The notes beneath the pieces are model-generated. The model was not told where the DNA came from. It searched no databases and worked only from the letters and a program-made list of their open reading frames with translations. Position numbers and translations under genes: made by a program. A stretch of 64,000 nt of DNA from Flavobacterium sp. MC2016-06 (lineage in GTDB: Bacteria; Bacteroidota; Bacteroidia; Flavobacteriales; Flavobacteriaceae), in assembly GCF_009711165.2 (NCBI RefSeq), contig NZ_WMID02000009.1, positions 62,001-126,000 of the forward strand, given 5' to 3'. Positions 36,918 through 45,268 of this stretch are shown here, in pieces (within the stretch, counting starts at the first letter, position 1; every line of letters begins with the position of its first letter).

Positions 36918-38147
36918 CTACAATTCTAAAGCACGTTTAGCATCGCCGTTCATTAATAATTCTACTGGATTTTCTAAAGCTTCTTTTACCGCAACTAAGA
37001 AACCAACAGACTCACGACCGTCGATAATTCTGTGATCATAAGAAAGTGCAACGTACATCATTGGGTGAATTTCTACTTTACCGTTTACAGCAATTGGACG
37101 CTCAATAATATTGTGCATTCCTAAAATTCCTGATTGAGGAGGGTTGATAATTGGAGTACTCAACATACTTCCAAAAACACCACCATTGGTAATTGTAAAA
37201 GTACCACCAGTCATATCGTCAACAGTAATTTGTCCGTCACGAGCTCTAAGTGCTAATCTTTTAATTTCAGCTTCAATTCCGCGGAAAGTCAATAATTCAG
37301 CATTACGAACAACAGGAACCATTAAACCTTTTGGTCCAGAAACTGCAATAGAGATGTCAGCAAAATCGTAAGCAATTTTGTAGTCACCATCCATCATAGA
37401 GTTAACATCTGGATACAATTGTAAAGCTCTTGTAACTGCTTTTGTAAAGAATGACATAAAACCTAATCCTAAACCACCATGTTTTGCTTTAAAAGCATCT
37501 TTGTATTCGTTACGAATTTGGTTAATTGGTGTCATGTTAACTTCATTAAAAGTCGTTAACATTGCTGTTTCGTTTTTAGCAGCAACTAATCTCTCTGCTA
37601 CTTTACGACGCAACATAGATAATTTTGTACGCTCAGATCCACGGCTTCCTCCAGTTGGTGTTCCCATAGATGGTACAGCATTTACAGCATCATCTTTAGT
37701 AATTCTTCCACCTTTTCCAGTTCCTGAAACTGTTGCTGGTGCTATGTTTTTTTCGTCTAATATTTTTCTTGCTGCTGGAGATGGAGTCCCTGAAGCATAA
37801 GATGCTGGCGCTGCTGCTGGAGCTGGTGCCGCTTTTGGAGCTTCTGCTTTTACTTCTGCCTTTGGAGCCTCTGCCACTGGTGCAGCTGGTGCATCACCTG
37901 CAGGTTTTACCCCGTCAGTATCAATTAAACAAACTACAGCTCCTACTGCAACTGCATCACCTTCTTCAGCTTTAAGTGTAATAATTCCACTCATTTCAGC
38001 AGGTAACTCAAGAGTAGCTTTATCTGAATCTACTTCTGCAATTGCTTGATCTTTTTCTACATAATCACCGTCTTTTACTAACCAAGTTGCAATTTCAACT
38101 TCTTTTATTGATTCCCCTGGTGATGGGACTTTCATTTCTAAAATCAT
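36918..38147 (-). CDS. odhB: Dihydrolipoyl succinyltransferase (2-oxoglutarate dehydrogenase E2)
   Basis: The 409-residue protein has a lipoyl domain (1-78) with the lipoylated Lys43 in DSDKATLE, an Ala/Pro-rich linker (about 82-117), a peripheral-subunit-binding domain (about 118-155, [13 protein letters not shown]) and the catalytic acyltransferase domain with His372 and Asp376 in YDHRIIDGR. It transfers the succinyl group to CoA in the TCA cycle. It follows odhA by 86 bases; a hairpin made of AAACTTGAAAC words fills that gap. The alternative symbol is sucB. Confidence 0.96.
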   Translation of the reverse strand: MILEMKVPSPGESIKEVEIATWLVKDGDYVEKDQAIAEVDSDKATLELPAEMSGIITLKAEEGDAVAVGAVVCLIDTDGVKPAGDAPAAPVAEAPKAEVKAEAPKAAPAPAAAPASYASGTPSPAARKILDEKNIAPATVSGTGKGGRITKDDAVNAVPSMGTPTGGSRGSERTKLSMLRRKVAERLVAAKNETAMLTTFNEVNMTPINQIRNEYKDAFKAKHGGLGLGFMSFFTKAVTRALQLYPDVNSMMDGDYKIAYDFADISIAVSGPKGLMVPVVRNAELLTFRGIEAEIKRLALRARDGQITVDDMTGGTFTITNGGVFGSMLSTPIINPPQSGILGMHNIIERPIAVNGKVEIHPMMYVALSYDHRIIDGRESVGFLVAVKEALENPVELLMNGDAKRALEL

Positions 38148-38173
38148 CTTTGTTTTTGTTTAAAGTTTAATTT

Positions 38174-38215
38174 GTTTAAAGCTTCAAGTTTCTTAATAAA
38201 CTTGAAACTTTAAAC
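38174..38215. repeat. Inverted repeat in the odhA-odhB spacer
   Basis: GTTTAAAGCTTCAAGTTT (38174-38191) and its near-perfect complement (38198-38215) flank a 6-base loop; one base differs. It lies inside the operon and lacks a T-run on the minus strand, so it is more likely an intergenic repeat or an mRNA-stabilising hairpin than a full terminator. Confidence 0.7.
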
Positions 38216-38233
38216 TTGAAACAATTTTTTTAA

Positions 38234-41008
38234 TTATCTAAATAAGTTTTTATCAAATACCATTCTAATCGCATCTGCATGACGACGTTTTGCACGAGTA
38301 TAACTTCCTGATGCTGGCGCTGCGTAAGCTTTTAGCGAAGCTAATCTCCATTTTACAAGATCGAAATTCATTAACATAAAGCTGTAAGCTCCCATGTTTT
38401 TAGGCTCTTCTTGTGCCCAAACATAATCGTCTGCGTTTGGATATTTTGCGATGATTTCTTTAATCTGATCAGCTGGGAAAGGGAATAATTGCTCTAAACG
38501 AACTACTGCAACATCATTTCTTCCGTTGTTTTCTCTTTCTGCAACAATATCATAATAGAATTTACCAGTACAGAAAACTAAAGTTTTCACCTCTTTTTTG
38601 TTTACTGTATTATCATCAATTGTTTCTTGGAAGCTTCCTGTTGCTAATTCTTCTACTGTAGACACACATCTTGGATCACGCAATAAACTTTTTGGAGAGA
38701 AAACTACCAAAGGTTTACGGAAATTCGTTTTCATTTGTCTTCTCAACAAGTGGAAGAAGTTTGCTGGAGTTGTACAATCTGCAACGTACATATTTTGTCT
38801 AGCACAAAGCTGTAAGTAACGCTCCATTCTTGCAGAAGAGTGTTCTGCACCTTGTCCTTCGTATCCGTGTGGTAATAATAAAACAATACCATTTTGGTTG
38901 TTCCATTTGTCTTCACCACAAGAAATATATTGATCCAGCATAATTTGAGCTCCATTAGAGAAATCTCCAAATTGTGCTTCCCATATAGTCAATGCTTTTG
39001 GATTTGCTAATGCATATCCATAATCAAAACCAAGAACTCCGTATTCAGATAAAAGAGAGTTGAATACTCCAAATTTTCCTTTTTTGTTTTCGATAGCGTC
39101 TAGTAAAATTACTTCTTCTTCAGAATCTTCTACTTTAACTACGGCATGACGGTGTGAGAATGTACCACGCTCTACGTCTTGACCAGAAATACGAATATCA
39201 AATCCTTCTGTTAAAAGAGAACCGTAAGCTAATGCTTCTGCAGTTCCCCAGTCAATAGTATTATTATCGTATCCCGTTTTTCTATCAGTAACAATTTTAG
39301 TTATTTTACTGATGAATTTTTTGTCAGATGGTAATGTTGAGATTGTATTGATGATAGAATCTAATCCTTTTTTAGCAAAAGAAGTATCTACTTTTTTCAA
39401 CATTGTTACATCAGTAACTTGTTCAAATCCTTCCCATTCGTTTTTCATGAATGGAGTAATGATAGTCAAATCTTTTTTACGAGAAGCTTCTAAATTCTCC
39501 TCCATTGTAGATTTGTATTCTTTTTCTAAACCATTTACATAAGTTGCATCAATTACGCCGTCAGACAATAATTTCTCTGCATAAATATCTCTTGGATTCT
39601 TATGTTTTGCAATGATTTTGTATAAAACCGGTTGTGTAAAACGAGGTTCATCACCTTCGTTATGACCGTATTTTCTGTATCCTAATAAATCGATAAATAC
39701 GTCACGGCCAAATTCCATTCTGTAATCTAATGCAAAAGAAACGGCATGAACTACAGCTTCAGCATCATCAGCATTTACGTGTAATACTGGCGAAAGAGTA
39801 ACTTTAGCAACGTCTGTACAATAAGTAGAGGAACGAGCATCTAAATAGTTTGTAGTAAAACCAACTTGGTTGTTGATTACAATATGGATAGTTCCACCAG
39901 TTTTGTAACCGTCAAGCTGTGCCATTTGAATGATTTCATACAAGATACCTTGTCCTGCAATTGCAGCATCACCGTGAACGGCAATAGGTAATACTTTAGA
40001 GAAATCGTCTGCGTAATATTTATCTTGTTTAGCTCTGGTAATACCTTCAATTACAGCTCCAACAGTCTCAAGGTGAGAAGGATTTGGTGCTAAATTGATG
40101 TTGATGCTTTTTCCAGATCTTGTTTTCTTGTCAGCAGTAAGACCTAAGTGGTATTTTACGTCACCGTCAAAATATTCTTGATCGTAATCTTTACCGTCAA
40201 ATTCACCAAAAATGTCTTGAGTAGATTTACCAAAGATGTTTGCTAAAACGTTCAAACGTCCACGGTGAGCCATGCCCATTACAAATTGCTCAACACCTTT
40301 TTCAGCAGCTTTTTCGATTAAAGCATCTAGAGCTGGTATAATTGTTTCTCCACCTTCTAATGAGAATCTTTTTTGACCTACATATTTAGTATGTAAAAAG
40401 TTTTCGAAAGAAACGGCTTCGTTTAATTTTTCTAATATAATTTTCTTTTCATCACCAGAAAAACTTGGCTGATTTACATTTACAGCTAATTTATCCTGAA
40501 TCCATTTTACAACGCCAGGATTTCTAATATACATGTATTCAATACCGATATGCTGGCAGTAAATAGCTTTAAGGCGATTTACAATATCTTGTAAAGAAGA
40601 AGGAACCATTCCGATTGTTTGAGCAGCATCAAAAATAGTTGAAAGATCTGCTGCTGATAATCCGAAATTTTCGATATCTAATGTTGGAGATGAAACTCTA
40701 CGATCACGAACAGGATTTGTTTTTGTAAACAAATGCCCGCGTGTACGGTATCCATCGATTAATTTTAGAACGTTAAATTCTTTTTTTAGTTTTTCAGAAA
40801 CTTGACTGTAATCTGCACTTGGGCTCGTTACGTACTCAACAATCTGTTGCACAGGGTTTTCGTCATTATAAGTAGTCATTCCAAAGTCAAAACCTTGAAA
40901 GAAACTTCTCCAGCTAGGCTCTACGCTGTCTGGGTTTACTAAATATTGATCGTATAATTGTGCGAAAAACTCTGTATGCGCTGCATTTAAAAATGAAAAC
41001 CTATCCAT
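38234..41008 (-). CDS. odhA: 2-oxoglutarate dehydrogenase E1 component
   Basis: From ATG 41006-41008 the enzyme has 924 residues (MDRFSFLNAAHTEFF...); the TTG-started extension upstream is rejected. It shows the E1o N-terminal tail (QLYDQYLVNPDSVEPSW), the thiamin-diphosphate/Mg region HGDAAIAGQGILYE, HRGRLNVLANI, and the transketolase-like C-terminal half (SHRHAVVKVEDSEEEVILLD, HGYEGQGAEHSSAR). It decarboxylates 2-oxoglutarate and hands the succinyl group to the OdhB lipoyl arm. Size and motifs are normal. The alternative symbol is sucA. Confidence 0.96.
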   Translation of the reverse strand: MDRFSFLNAAHTEFFAQLYDQYLVNPDSVEPSWRSFFQGFDFGMTTYNDENPVQQIVEYVTSPSADYSQVSEKLKKEFNVLKLIDGYRTRGHLFTKTNPVRDRRVSSPTLDIENFGLSAADLSTIFDAAQTIGMVPSSLQDIVNRLKAIYCQHIGIEYMYIRNPGVVKWIQDKLAVNVNQPSFSGDEKKIILEKLNEAVSFENFLHTKYVGQKRFSLEGGETIIPALDALIEKAAEKGVEQFVMGMAHRGRLNVLANIFGKSTQDIFGEFDGKDYDQEYFDGDVKYHLGLTADKKTRSGKSININLAPNPSHLETVGAVIEGITRAKQDKYYADDFSKVLPIAVHGDAAIAGQGILYEIIQMAQLDGYKTGGTIHIVINNQVGFTTNYLDARSSTYCTDVAKVTLSPVLHVNADDAEAVVHAVSFALDYRMEFGRDVFIDLLGYRKYGHNEGDEPRFTQPVLYKIIAKHKNPRDIYAEKLLSDGVIDATYVNGLEKEYKSTMEENLEASRKKDLTIITPFMKNEWEGFEQVTDVTMLKKVDTSFAKKGLDSIINTISTLPSDKKFISKITKIVTDRKTGYDNNTIDWGTAEALAYGSLLTEGFDIRISGQDVERGTFSHRHAVVKVEDSEEEVILLDAIENKKGKFGVFNSLLSEYGVLGFDYGYALANPKALTIWEAQFGDFSNGAQIMLDQYISCGEDKWNNQNGIVLLLPHGYEGQGAEHSSARMERYLQLCARQNMYVADCTTPANFFHLLRRQMKTNFRKPLVVFSPKSLLRDPRCVSTVEELATGSFQETIDDNTVNKKEVKTLVFCTGKFYYDIVAERENNGRNDVAVVRLEQLFPFPADQIKEIIAKYPNADDYVWAQEEPKNMGAYSFMLMNFDLVKWRLASLKAYAAPASGSYTRAKRRHADAIRMVFDKNLFR

Positions 41009-41043
41009 AATATTAGTGAATATACTTTTTGTTAAATAGAAAG

Positions 41044-41051
41044 GCAAAAGT
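41044..41051 (-). promoter_or_regulatory. -7 element of odhA
   Basis: TACTTTTG on the minus strand fits TAnnTTTG about 36 bases upstream of the odhA ATG. Confidence 0.45.
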
Positions 41052-41076
41052 ACAACAATCGCATTTATTTAAATCT

Positions 41077-41102
41077 TTTTTTTACGTACTTTTACGTAAA
41101 AA
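41077..41102. promoter_or_regulatory. Inverted repeat in the divergent odhA/beta-barrel spacer
   Basis: TTTTTTACGTA and its complement TACGTAAAAAA flank a CTTT centre, giving a perfect 11-bp dyad. It lies just upstream of the odhA promoter element and 23 bases before the plus-strand gene, so it could be an operator for either. Confidence 0.35.
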
Positions 41103-41124
41103 TTTGTTAAAATAAACGTTAACT

Positions 41125-41676
41125 ATGAGTAAAATTCAAAATTCAATCGTTTTCAATTTCTTTTTTGTGATTTTGGTAAGTTTATTTTTCACGAATGCTC
41201 AGGCACAGCAAAATTATGTTATTGACAACAGCAGTCACTTTTGGGAAAAAGTTCAATTTGGCGGCGGTCTTGGTTTAGGAATTGGCTCAGGTTATACCGA
41301 TATTTCTGTTATGCCAAGTGCAATTTACAATGTAAATCAGATTGTTGCTGTTGGAGTAGGATTGCAGTTTGGTTATTTGTCTTCCAAAAATTATTATGAT
41401 TCTTATGTATACGGAGGAAGTTTGGTAACGCTTGTTAACCCCATTCCAGAAATTCAATTGTCTGTAGAATTAGAGCAGGTGAGAGTAAATACAAGTTACG
41501 ACGCAATCAATAATAGACCTTCTTATTCTGATAATTATTGGAATACTGCACTATATCTTGGAGCAGGTTACAGAACCGGAAATGTTACAATTGGTGGTCG
41601 TTATGATGTTTTGTATAATGCTCAAACTAGTCTGTACGGATCTGGATTTATGCCGTTTGTGAGGGTTTATTTTTAA
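41125..41676 (+). CDS. Small outer-membrane beta-barrel-like protein
   Basis: The 183-residue protein has a signal peptide that ends near AQAQQN (residues about 26-30). The mature part consists of alternating hydrophobic and polar strands (KVQFGGGLGLGIGSGYTDI; IVAVGVGLQFGYLSS; ALYLGAGYRTGNVTIGGRYD) and ends in a C-terminal aromatic strand (FMPFVRVYF), as expected of an eight-stranded outer-membrane barrel. No specific family is recognised. It is convergent with the hypothetical gene that ends one base later. Confidence 0.78.
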   Translation: MSKIQNSIVFNFFFVILVSLFFTNAQAQQNYVIDNSSHFWEKVQFGGGLGLGIGSGYTDISVMPSAIYNVNQIVAVGVGLQFGYLSSKNYYDSYVYGGSLVTLVNPIPEIQLSVELEQVRVNTSYDAINNRPSYSDNYWNTALYLGAGYRTGNVTIGGRYDVLYNAQTSLYGSGFMPFVRVYF

Positions 41677-42033
41677 CTACTTATAATAATTTCTAAACCA
41701 AACCTTCTGCCATTCTCTTTTTAGAATTAAGAAAGCAACTTGTTCGGCAAGAACTACTAAATCGGAGCCATCTAGTTGTTTGATTTCATTTTCAGAAACA
41801 TCAATAATGTAAAGAAGGTTTAAATATTCGGCAAATTTATACTGAATCATCCGGTATATTTTTTCGTGAAGCTGAATTTTTAATTCTTCAGGAGAAATGC
41901 TCAACGGAAAATCAATTCCTTCATTGGCTAAATTAAAGTCTTTGTTAATTTGTTCAATAAGATTTAGGTACAAGTCTCCAGCTTTGGCTTCTTGAAGTAA
42001 TAATTCTGTTGATTTTGGAGCGATGAAATTCAT
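41677..42033 (-). CDS. Hypothetical cytosolic protein of the prenyl synthase operon
   Basis: The 118-residue protein has no signal or membrane segment and looks mostly helical and acidic (KSTELLLQEAKAGDLYLNLIEQINKDF at 7-33 and DLVVLAEQVAFLILKREWQKVWF near the end). I do not recognise a domain. Its ATG overlaps the stop of the upstream membrane protein gene by four bases, so the two are translationally coupled. Confidence 0.7.
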   Translation of the reverse strand: MNFIAPKSTELLLQEAKAGDLYLNLIEQINKDFNLANEGIDFPLSISPEELKIQLHEKIYRMIQYKFAEYLNLLYIIDVSENEIKQLDGSDLVVLAEQVAFLILKREWQKVWFRNYYK

Positions 42034-42758
42034 TCTATTTTCTTTTTATTTTCCCAGACACCTACAATTTTAGCTAACAGAACATCTCCGCCCGCATAGA
42101 AAAAAACGGCTCCCATTGGAGGATTTGATGTTGGGATATATCCAAATACATTAGGAACCCACGCCCAGCACTTAAAATAAGTACCTGCAAGTTCTATAAA
42201 TATAACACAAAACGCAACAAAACAATATAGATTCTGCCAGCTTTTTCTCTTTAAAAGTCCAAAGAAAAGTATGCCAAAAAACAACGAAAAATAATCTTTT
42301 AAAAAGATTCCAACACCTAAAAAAAGAAGAACAAAAAAAACAAGAAAATATTTTCGAAGATGGAGTTCTTTATTAATAGACCACTCGGTGTAAGCATAAA
42401 CATAACCAGAAGCATAAACAATAGCATGTCCAAAAGGTACATATAATGGAATTGCAGGAGTTCTGTACTCATACATTCCGAGTAGTTTACAGAAAATCAA
42501 TTCTCCAATATAAGAAAGCCAGACCATAACGAGCATTAATTTTCTTAAATGAGATTTTGATGCATAAAAGAAACCTGCAAAATAAAGAACGCCTAACAAA
42601 TTTGTAATTTGTCTGCCGTTAAAATAATGTTCTGTAAAAAAAACAGAATCGATTCCTAATGCCAAAACCGTAAAAAACGGAAAACAAATTGCAAAAATGA
42701 ATTGCAGTTTTGCGTTATTTGTTTCAGAATTAAAAAAAACCGCTTCTATTTTATCCAT
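42030..42758 (-). CDS. Hypothetical polytopic membrane protein (about 7 TM)
   Basis: The 242-residue protein is largely hydrophobic, with segments near residues 19-40, 50-68, 73-90, 108-124, 135-155, 157-172 and 178-198, plus a re-entrant-looking stretch near the C-terminus (PTSNPPMGAVFFYAGGDVLLA). No family is recognised with confidence. It follows the polyprenyl synthase gene by 28 bases and is coupled to the next gene by an ATGA overlap. A role in handling a prenyl lipid is suggested only by position. Confidence 0.7.
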   Translation of the reverse strand: MDKIEAVFFNSETNNAKLQFIFAICFPFFTVLALGIDSVFFTEHYFNGRQITNLLGVLYFAGFFYASKSHLRKLMLVMVWLSYIGELIFCKLLGMYEYRTPAIPLYVPFGHAIVYASGYVYAYTEWSINKELHLRKYFLVFFVLLFLGVGIFLKDYFSLFFGILFFGLLKRKSWQNLYCFVAFCVIFIELAGTYFKCWAWVPNVFGYIPTSNPPMGAVFFYAGGDVLLAKIVGVWENKKKIE

Positions 42759-42786
42759 CTGATATTTATATTGAAAAGTGTAAAAA

Positions 42787-43761
42787 TTAAACTTTTCTTC
42801 CCATTAAGTTCTCGCCAAAAGTTCTTAGAATATTTTTCTTTTCGGCGTTAATTTCCATTTTTTCTAAGGTTTCAAAAGCCTTAAAAGTAAATGCTTCTAT
42901 CGCTTCTTGTGTGGCGCTTGAAGCACCAGATTCGTTAAAAATTGCTTTAGCCGTTTCTATTTTATCTTGATTATCATCTAATTCCTTTGTGAATAATTCT
43001 TGTAAAACTGCGGCTTTTTCTGCTGAAGAAAATGCTATTGCTTTTAGATATAAATAGGTCTTTTTGTTTTCGATAATATCACCGCCAACTTGTTTTCCAA
43101 AAGTTTCAGGATCACCAAAAGCATCTAAATAATCGTCTTGAAGTTGAAATGCCAACCCTAAATTAAGTCCAAAATCATAAATTAAAGCAGCTTCTTTTTC
43201 AGAAGTTCCAGCTACAATTGCACCCATTTTCATGGCAGCGGCAACCAAAACAGCAGTTTTATATTCGATCATTTTTAGATATTCCGGAATCGTAACGTCA
43301 TTTCTTCTTTCAAAATCAACATCCAATTGCTGGCCTTCACAAACTTCAAGAGCAGTTTTGCTGAATAATTTTGCTAAATCTCTAAAAACGGCAGGTTCGT
43401 ATTGTTCAAAATATTGGTAAGCCAAAATAAGCATGGCGTCTCCAGAAAGAATACCAGTGTTAAGATCCCATTTTTCATGTACCGTTTCCTGTCCTCTTCT
43501 TAAAGGAGCATCATCCATAATATCATCATGAACCAGTGAGAAATTATGAAAGACTTCAACTGCCATTGCAGCCGGAAGAGCGGCTTCATAATTTGCATCA
43601 AAAACCTCTGCAGCCATTAAAGTTAGTACAGGTCGCATACGCTTACCGCCAAGTCCTAAAATATATTCAATAGGCTCATAAAGATTTTTTGGCTCTTTCT
43701 GTATGCTTTGTTTTTTTAAATAATTAATGAAGAAATCTTGGTACTGACTAATCTTGTGCAT
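42787..43761 (-). CDS. Polyprenyl diphosphate synthase
   Basis: From ATG 43759-43761 the enzyme has 324 residues; the longer TTG-started form is rejected. It is an all-helical trans-prenyltransferase with the first Asp-rich motif at 79-83 (DDIMD, within SLVHDDIMDDAPLRRG) and the second at 209-213 (DDYLD, within FQLQDDYLDAFGD), and the LGGKRMRP substrate-binding segment at 37-44. It condenses isopentenyl diphosphate with an allylic diphosphate. Phe74, five residues before the first motif, hints at a short to medium chain product, but chain length cannot be fixed from sequence. It heads an operon with two proteins of unknown function and is divergent from a YceI gene. Confidence 0.92.
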   Translation of the reverse strand: MHKISQYQDFFINYLKKQSIQKEPKNLYEPIEYILGLGGKRMRPVLTLMAAEVFDANYEAALPAAMAVEVFHNFSLVHDDIMDDAPLRRGQETVHEKWDLNTGILSGDAMLILAYQYFEQYEPAVFRDLAKLFSKTALEVCEGQQLDVDFERRNDVTIPEYLKMIEYKTAVLVAAAMKMGAIVAGTSEKEAALIYDFGLNLGLAFQLQDDYLDAFGDPETFGKQVGGDIIENKKTYLYLKAIAFSSAEKAAVLQELFTKELDDNQDKIETAKAIFNESGASSATQEAIEAFTFKAFETLEKMEINAEKKNILRTFGENLMGRKV

Positions 43762-43788
43762 AAAAATGAAAATCTGATTTACGAGGCC

Positions 43789-43796
43789 CAAAGATA
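43789..43796 (-). promoter_or_regulatory. -7 element of the polyprenyl synthase operon
   Basis: TATCTTTG on the minus strand fits TAnnTTTG about 28 bases before the ATG at 43761. No clear -33 TTG is seen. Confidence 0.4.
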
Positions 43797-43903
43797 CAAT
43801 TCAAATGTGAATTATTCCTTCTAATAAGTTAAAAGGAAATTTAGTTTTTACATGATTGTTAGAATAATCTCTTTTGAGCAAAATAAAAAAAAGTAAAAAA
43901 CTT

Positions 43904-43931
43904 GGAAACTTTTTTGGTATTTAGAGTTTCC
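43904..43931 (+). promoter_or_regulatory. Operator copy 1 overlapping the yceI promoter
   Basis: GGAAACT-N14-AGTTTCC spans 28 bp. It covers the -33 TTTG (43913-43916) and most of the spacer of the yceI promoter, ending 4 bases before the -7 TATATTTG (43936-43943). Confidence 0.65.
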
Positions 43932-43943
43932 TGTTTATATTTG
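43913..43943 (+). promoter_or_regulatory. Promoter of the yceI gene
   Basis: TTTG (43913-43916), a 19-base spacer and TATATTTG (43936-43943) match the Bacteroidota consensus. It is overlapped by operator copy 1. Confidence 0.65.
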
Positions 43944-43955
43944 CATCGTTATTTT

Positions 43956-43983
43956 GGAAACTTGAAACACTATAAAAGTTTCC
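43956..43983 (+). promoter_or_regulatory. Operator copy 2 in the yceI leader
   Basis: GGAAACT-N14-AGTTTCC again spans exactly 28 bp. It lies just downstream of the predicted yceI transcription start, where a bound repressor would block initiation or clearance. Confidence 0.65.
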
Positions 43984-44028
43984 TAGTACGGTTTGAGTGA
44001 TTTATTAACTCAATTAAATCAAATAATT

Positions 44029-44550
44029 ATGAGAACAACATGGACTTTAGATTCTAGCCAATCAGATGTTTTAATTAAAATGAGACATTCTATAATTGCT
44101 TATATAGGGGGAACTACAAATAAATTTGACGGTTTTGTAGATATTGAAGACAATGAAATTGAAGATGCTTCGGTTGAGTTTTCATTAGACATTAACAATA
44201 GAAATGATAGTTTTCAGCAAATTGATACCAATTTACAGCTTCAAGATTTTTTTGATGTAGACGAACATCCAATTATTAGTTTTAAATCGACTTCATTTCA
44301 AAAAATAAACAATAACATCAATTTTTTTAAAGGTGACTTGACAATAAAAGATGTAACCAAAGTAGTAGAACTTGATGCAGAGTTTATTGGTGTGAATAAC
44401 TATAACGGGGAAAGAAAAGTTGCTTTTGAAATTAAAGGAGATATCAAACGTCAGGATTTTGGCTTAGACTATAATTCTTTTAATCATAACGGCGGATTAG
44501 CTCTTGGAAAAGATATTAAACTTATTGCGAATTTAGAATTTAGCATATAA
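44029..44550 (+). CDS. YceI family protein
   Basis: Starting at ATG 44029-44031 the protein has 173 residues (MRTTWTLDSSQSDVLIKMRH...); the TTG-started form upstream is less likely because it would use part of the leader. The sequence has the YceI beta-barrel lipocalin-like pattern: W-x-D-x-x-x-S-x-x-x-F-like start, VSF/ISFKSTSF in the centre, and a KGDLTIKDVTK segment followed by a D-F-G-L-x-Y-N-x-x-x-x-G-G-x-A-LGKDI ending. Members bind polyisoprenoid or similar lipids in a hydrophobic tunnel. No signal peptide is present. It faces a polyprenyl synthase gene across a shared regulatory region. Confidence 0.88.
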   Translation: MRTTWTLDSSQSDVLIKMRHSIIAYIGGTTNKFDGFVDIEDNEIEDASVEFSLDINNRNDSFQQIDTNLQLQDFFDVDEHPIISFKSTSFQKINNNINFFKGDLTIKDVTKVVELDAEFIGVNNYNGERKVAFEIKGDIKRQDFGLDYNSFNHNGGLALGKDIKLIANLEFSI

Positions 44551-44597
44551 ATCTTACTCTTAAAATAAGTTAATGTAAAATTATTACAAATAAAACG

Positions 44598-44625
44598 GAA
44601 ACTGTTTTTAGAATTTGAGTTCCCG
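44598..44625 (+). promoter_or_regulatory. Operator copy 3 upstream of the tetR gene
   Basis: GGAAACT-N14-AGTTCCC spans 28 bp and ends 4 bases before the -7 TATATTTG (44630-44637), the same geometry as copy 1 at yceI. It suggests autoregulation by the TetR protein. Confidence 0.65.
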
Positions 44626-44629
44626 TTTT

Positions 44630-44637
44630 ATATTTGT
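44630..44637 (+). promoter_or_regulatory. -7 element of the tetR-efflux operon
   Basis: TATATTTG fits TAnnTTTG and lies 22 bases before the tetR ATG. No good -33 TTG is visible; the operator occupies that region. Confidence 0.5.
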
Positions 44638-44658
44638 TATACAATTCGGAAAAATAAA

Positions 44659-45258
44659 ATGAAAGAGAAAATCATATCAAAAGCAAGCGAGTTGTTTTTA
44701 AAGCTTGGTTTTAAAAGTGTTACGATGGATGATATTGCAGGGGAAATGTGTATTTCTAAAAAAACGATTTACAAATATTTCTGTAATAAAGAGGTTTTGA
44801 TTGAAGAAAGCACTTCGATGGTTCATAAACAAGTACATGAAGTAATAGATACCATTGTTGCAAAAGGATATAATGCGATTCATGAAAATTTTGAGATAAA
44901 AGAAATGTTTTCTGAAATGTTTAAAAATAACATCGATTCCTCTCCGATCTATCAGTTAAAAAAACATTATCCAGAAATCTATCATAATGTAATGAGTTAT
45001 GAAATAGAACAATGCAGTCAGTGGTTTAGAGATAATATTGAAAAAGGCATTCGTGAAAAACTATACAGAGAAGATCTAAATATAGATGTTTACGTGAAAT
45101 TCTATTACACTTTGGTTTTTCATATTAACGAAAATACAGTCTCAGAGAAAGAAGCTCAAAAAATGGAATTAGAGGCTTTGGAGTATCATACCAGAGCAAT
45201 GTCAACGCCCTTAGGAATACTAGAATTAGAAAAACAACTTAAAAAAATTACTACTTAA
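44659..45258 (+). CDS. TetR/AcrR family transcriptional regulator
   Basis: The 199-residue protein has a classic N-terminal TetR helix-turn-helix (KASELFLKLGFKSVTMDDIA, residues about 8-27, then CISKKTIYKYFCNKEVLI) and a helical C-terminal ligand domain with two aromatic-rich helices. It begins the operon with TolC, adaptor and RND genes, 10 bases before tolC, so it most likely represses them until a pump substrate is bound. The 28-bp inverted repeat in front of it is the likely binding site, and two more copies lie at yceI. Confidence 0.92.
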   Translation: MKEKIISKASELFLKLGFKSVTMDDIAGEMCISKKTIYKYFCNKEVLIEESTSMVHKQVHEVIDTIVAKGYNAIHENFEIKEMFSEMFKNNIDSSPIYQLKKHYPEIYHNVMSYEIEQCSQWFRDNIEKGIREKLYREDLNIDVYVKFYYTLVFHINENTVSEKEAQKMELEALEYHTRAMSTPLGILELEKQLKKITT

Positions 45259-45268
45259 TCATCCATCT

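Noticed and set aside
37733..37975. Leu-rich plus-strand open frame opposite odhB
   Set aside because: It is the antisense of the Ala/Pro/Lys-rich linker of OdhB and looks like low-complexity shadow sequence.
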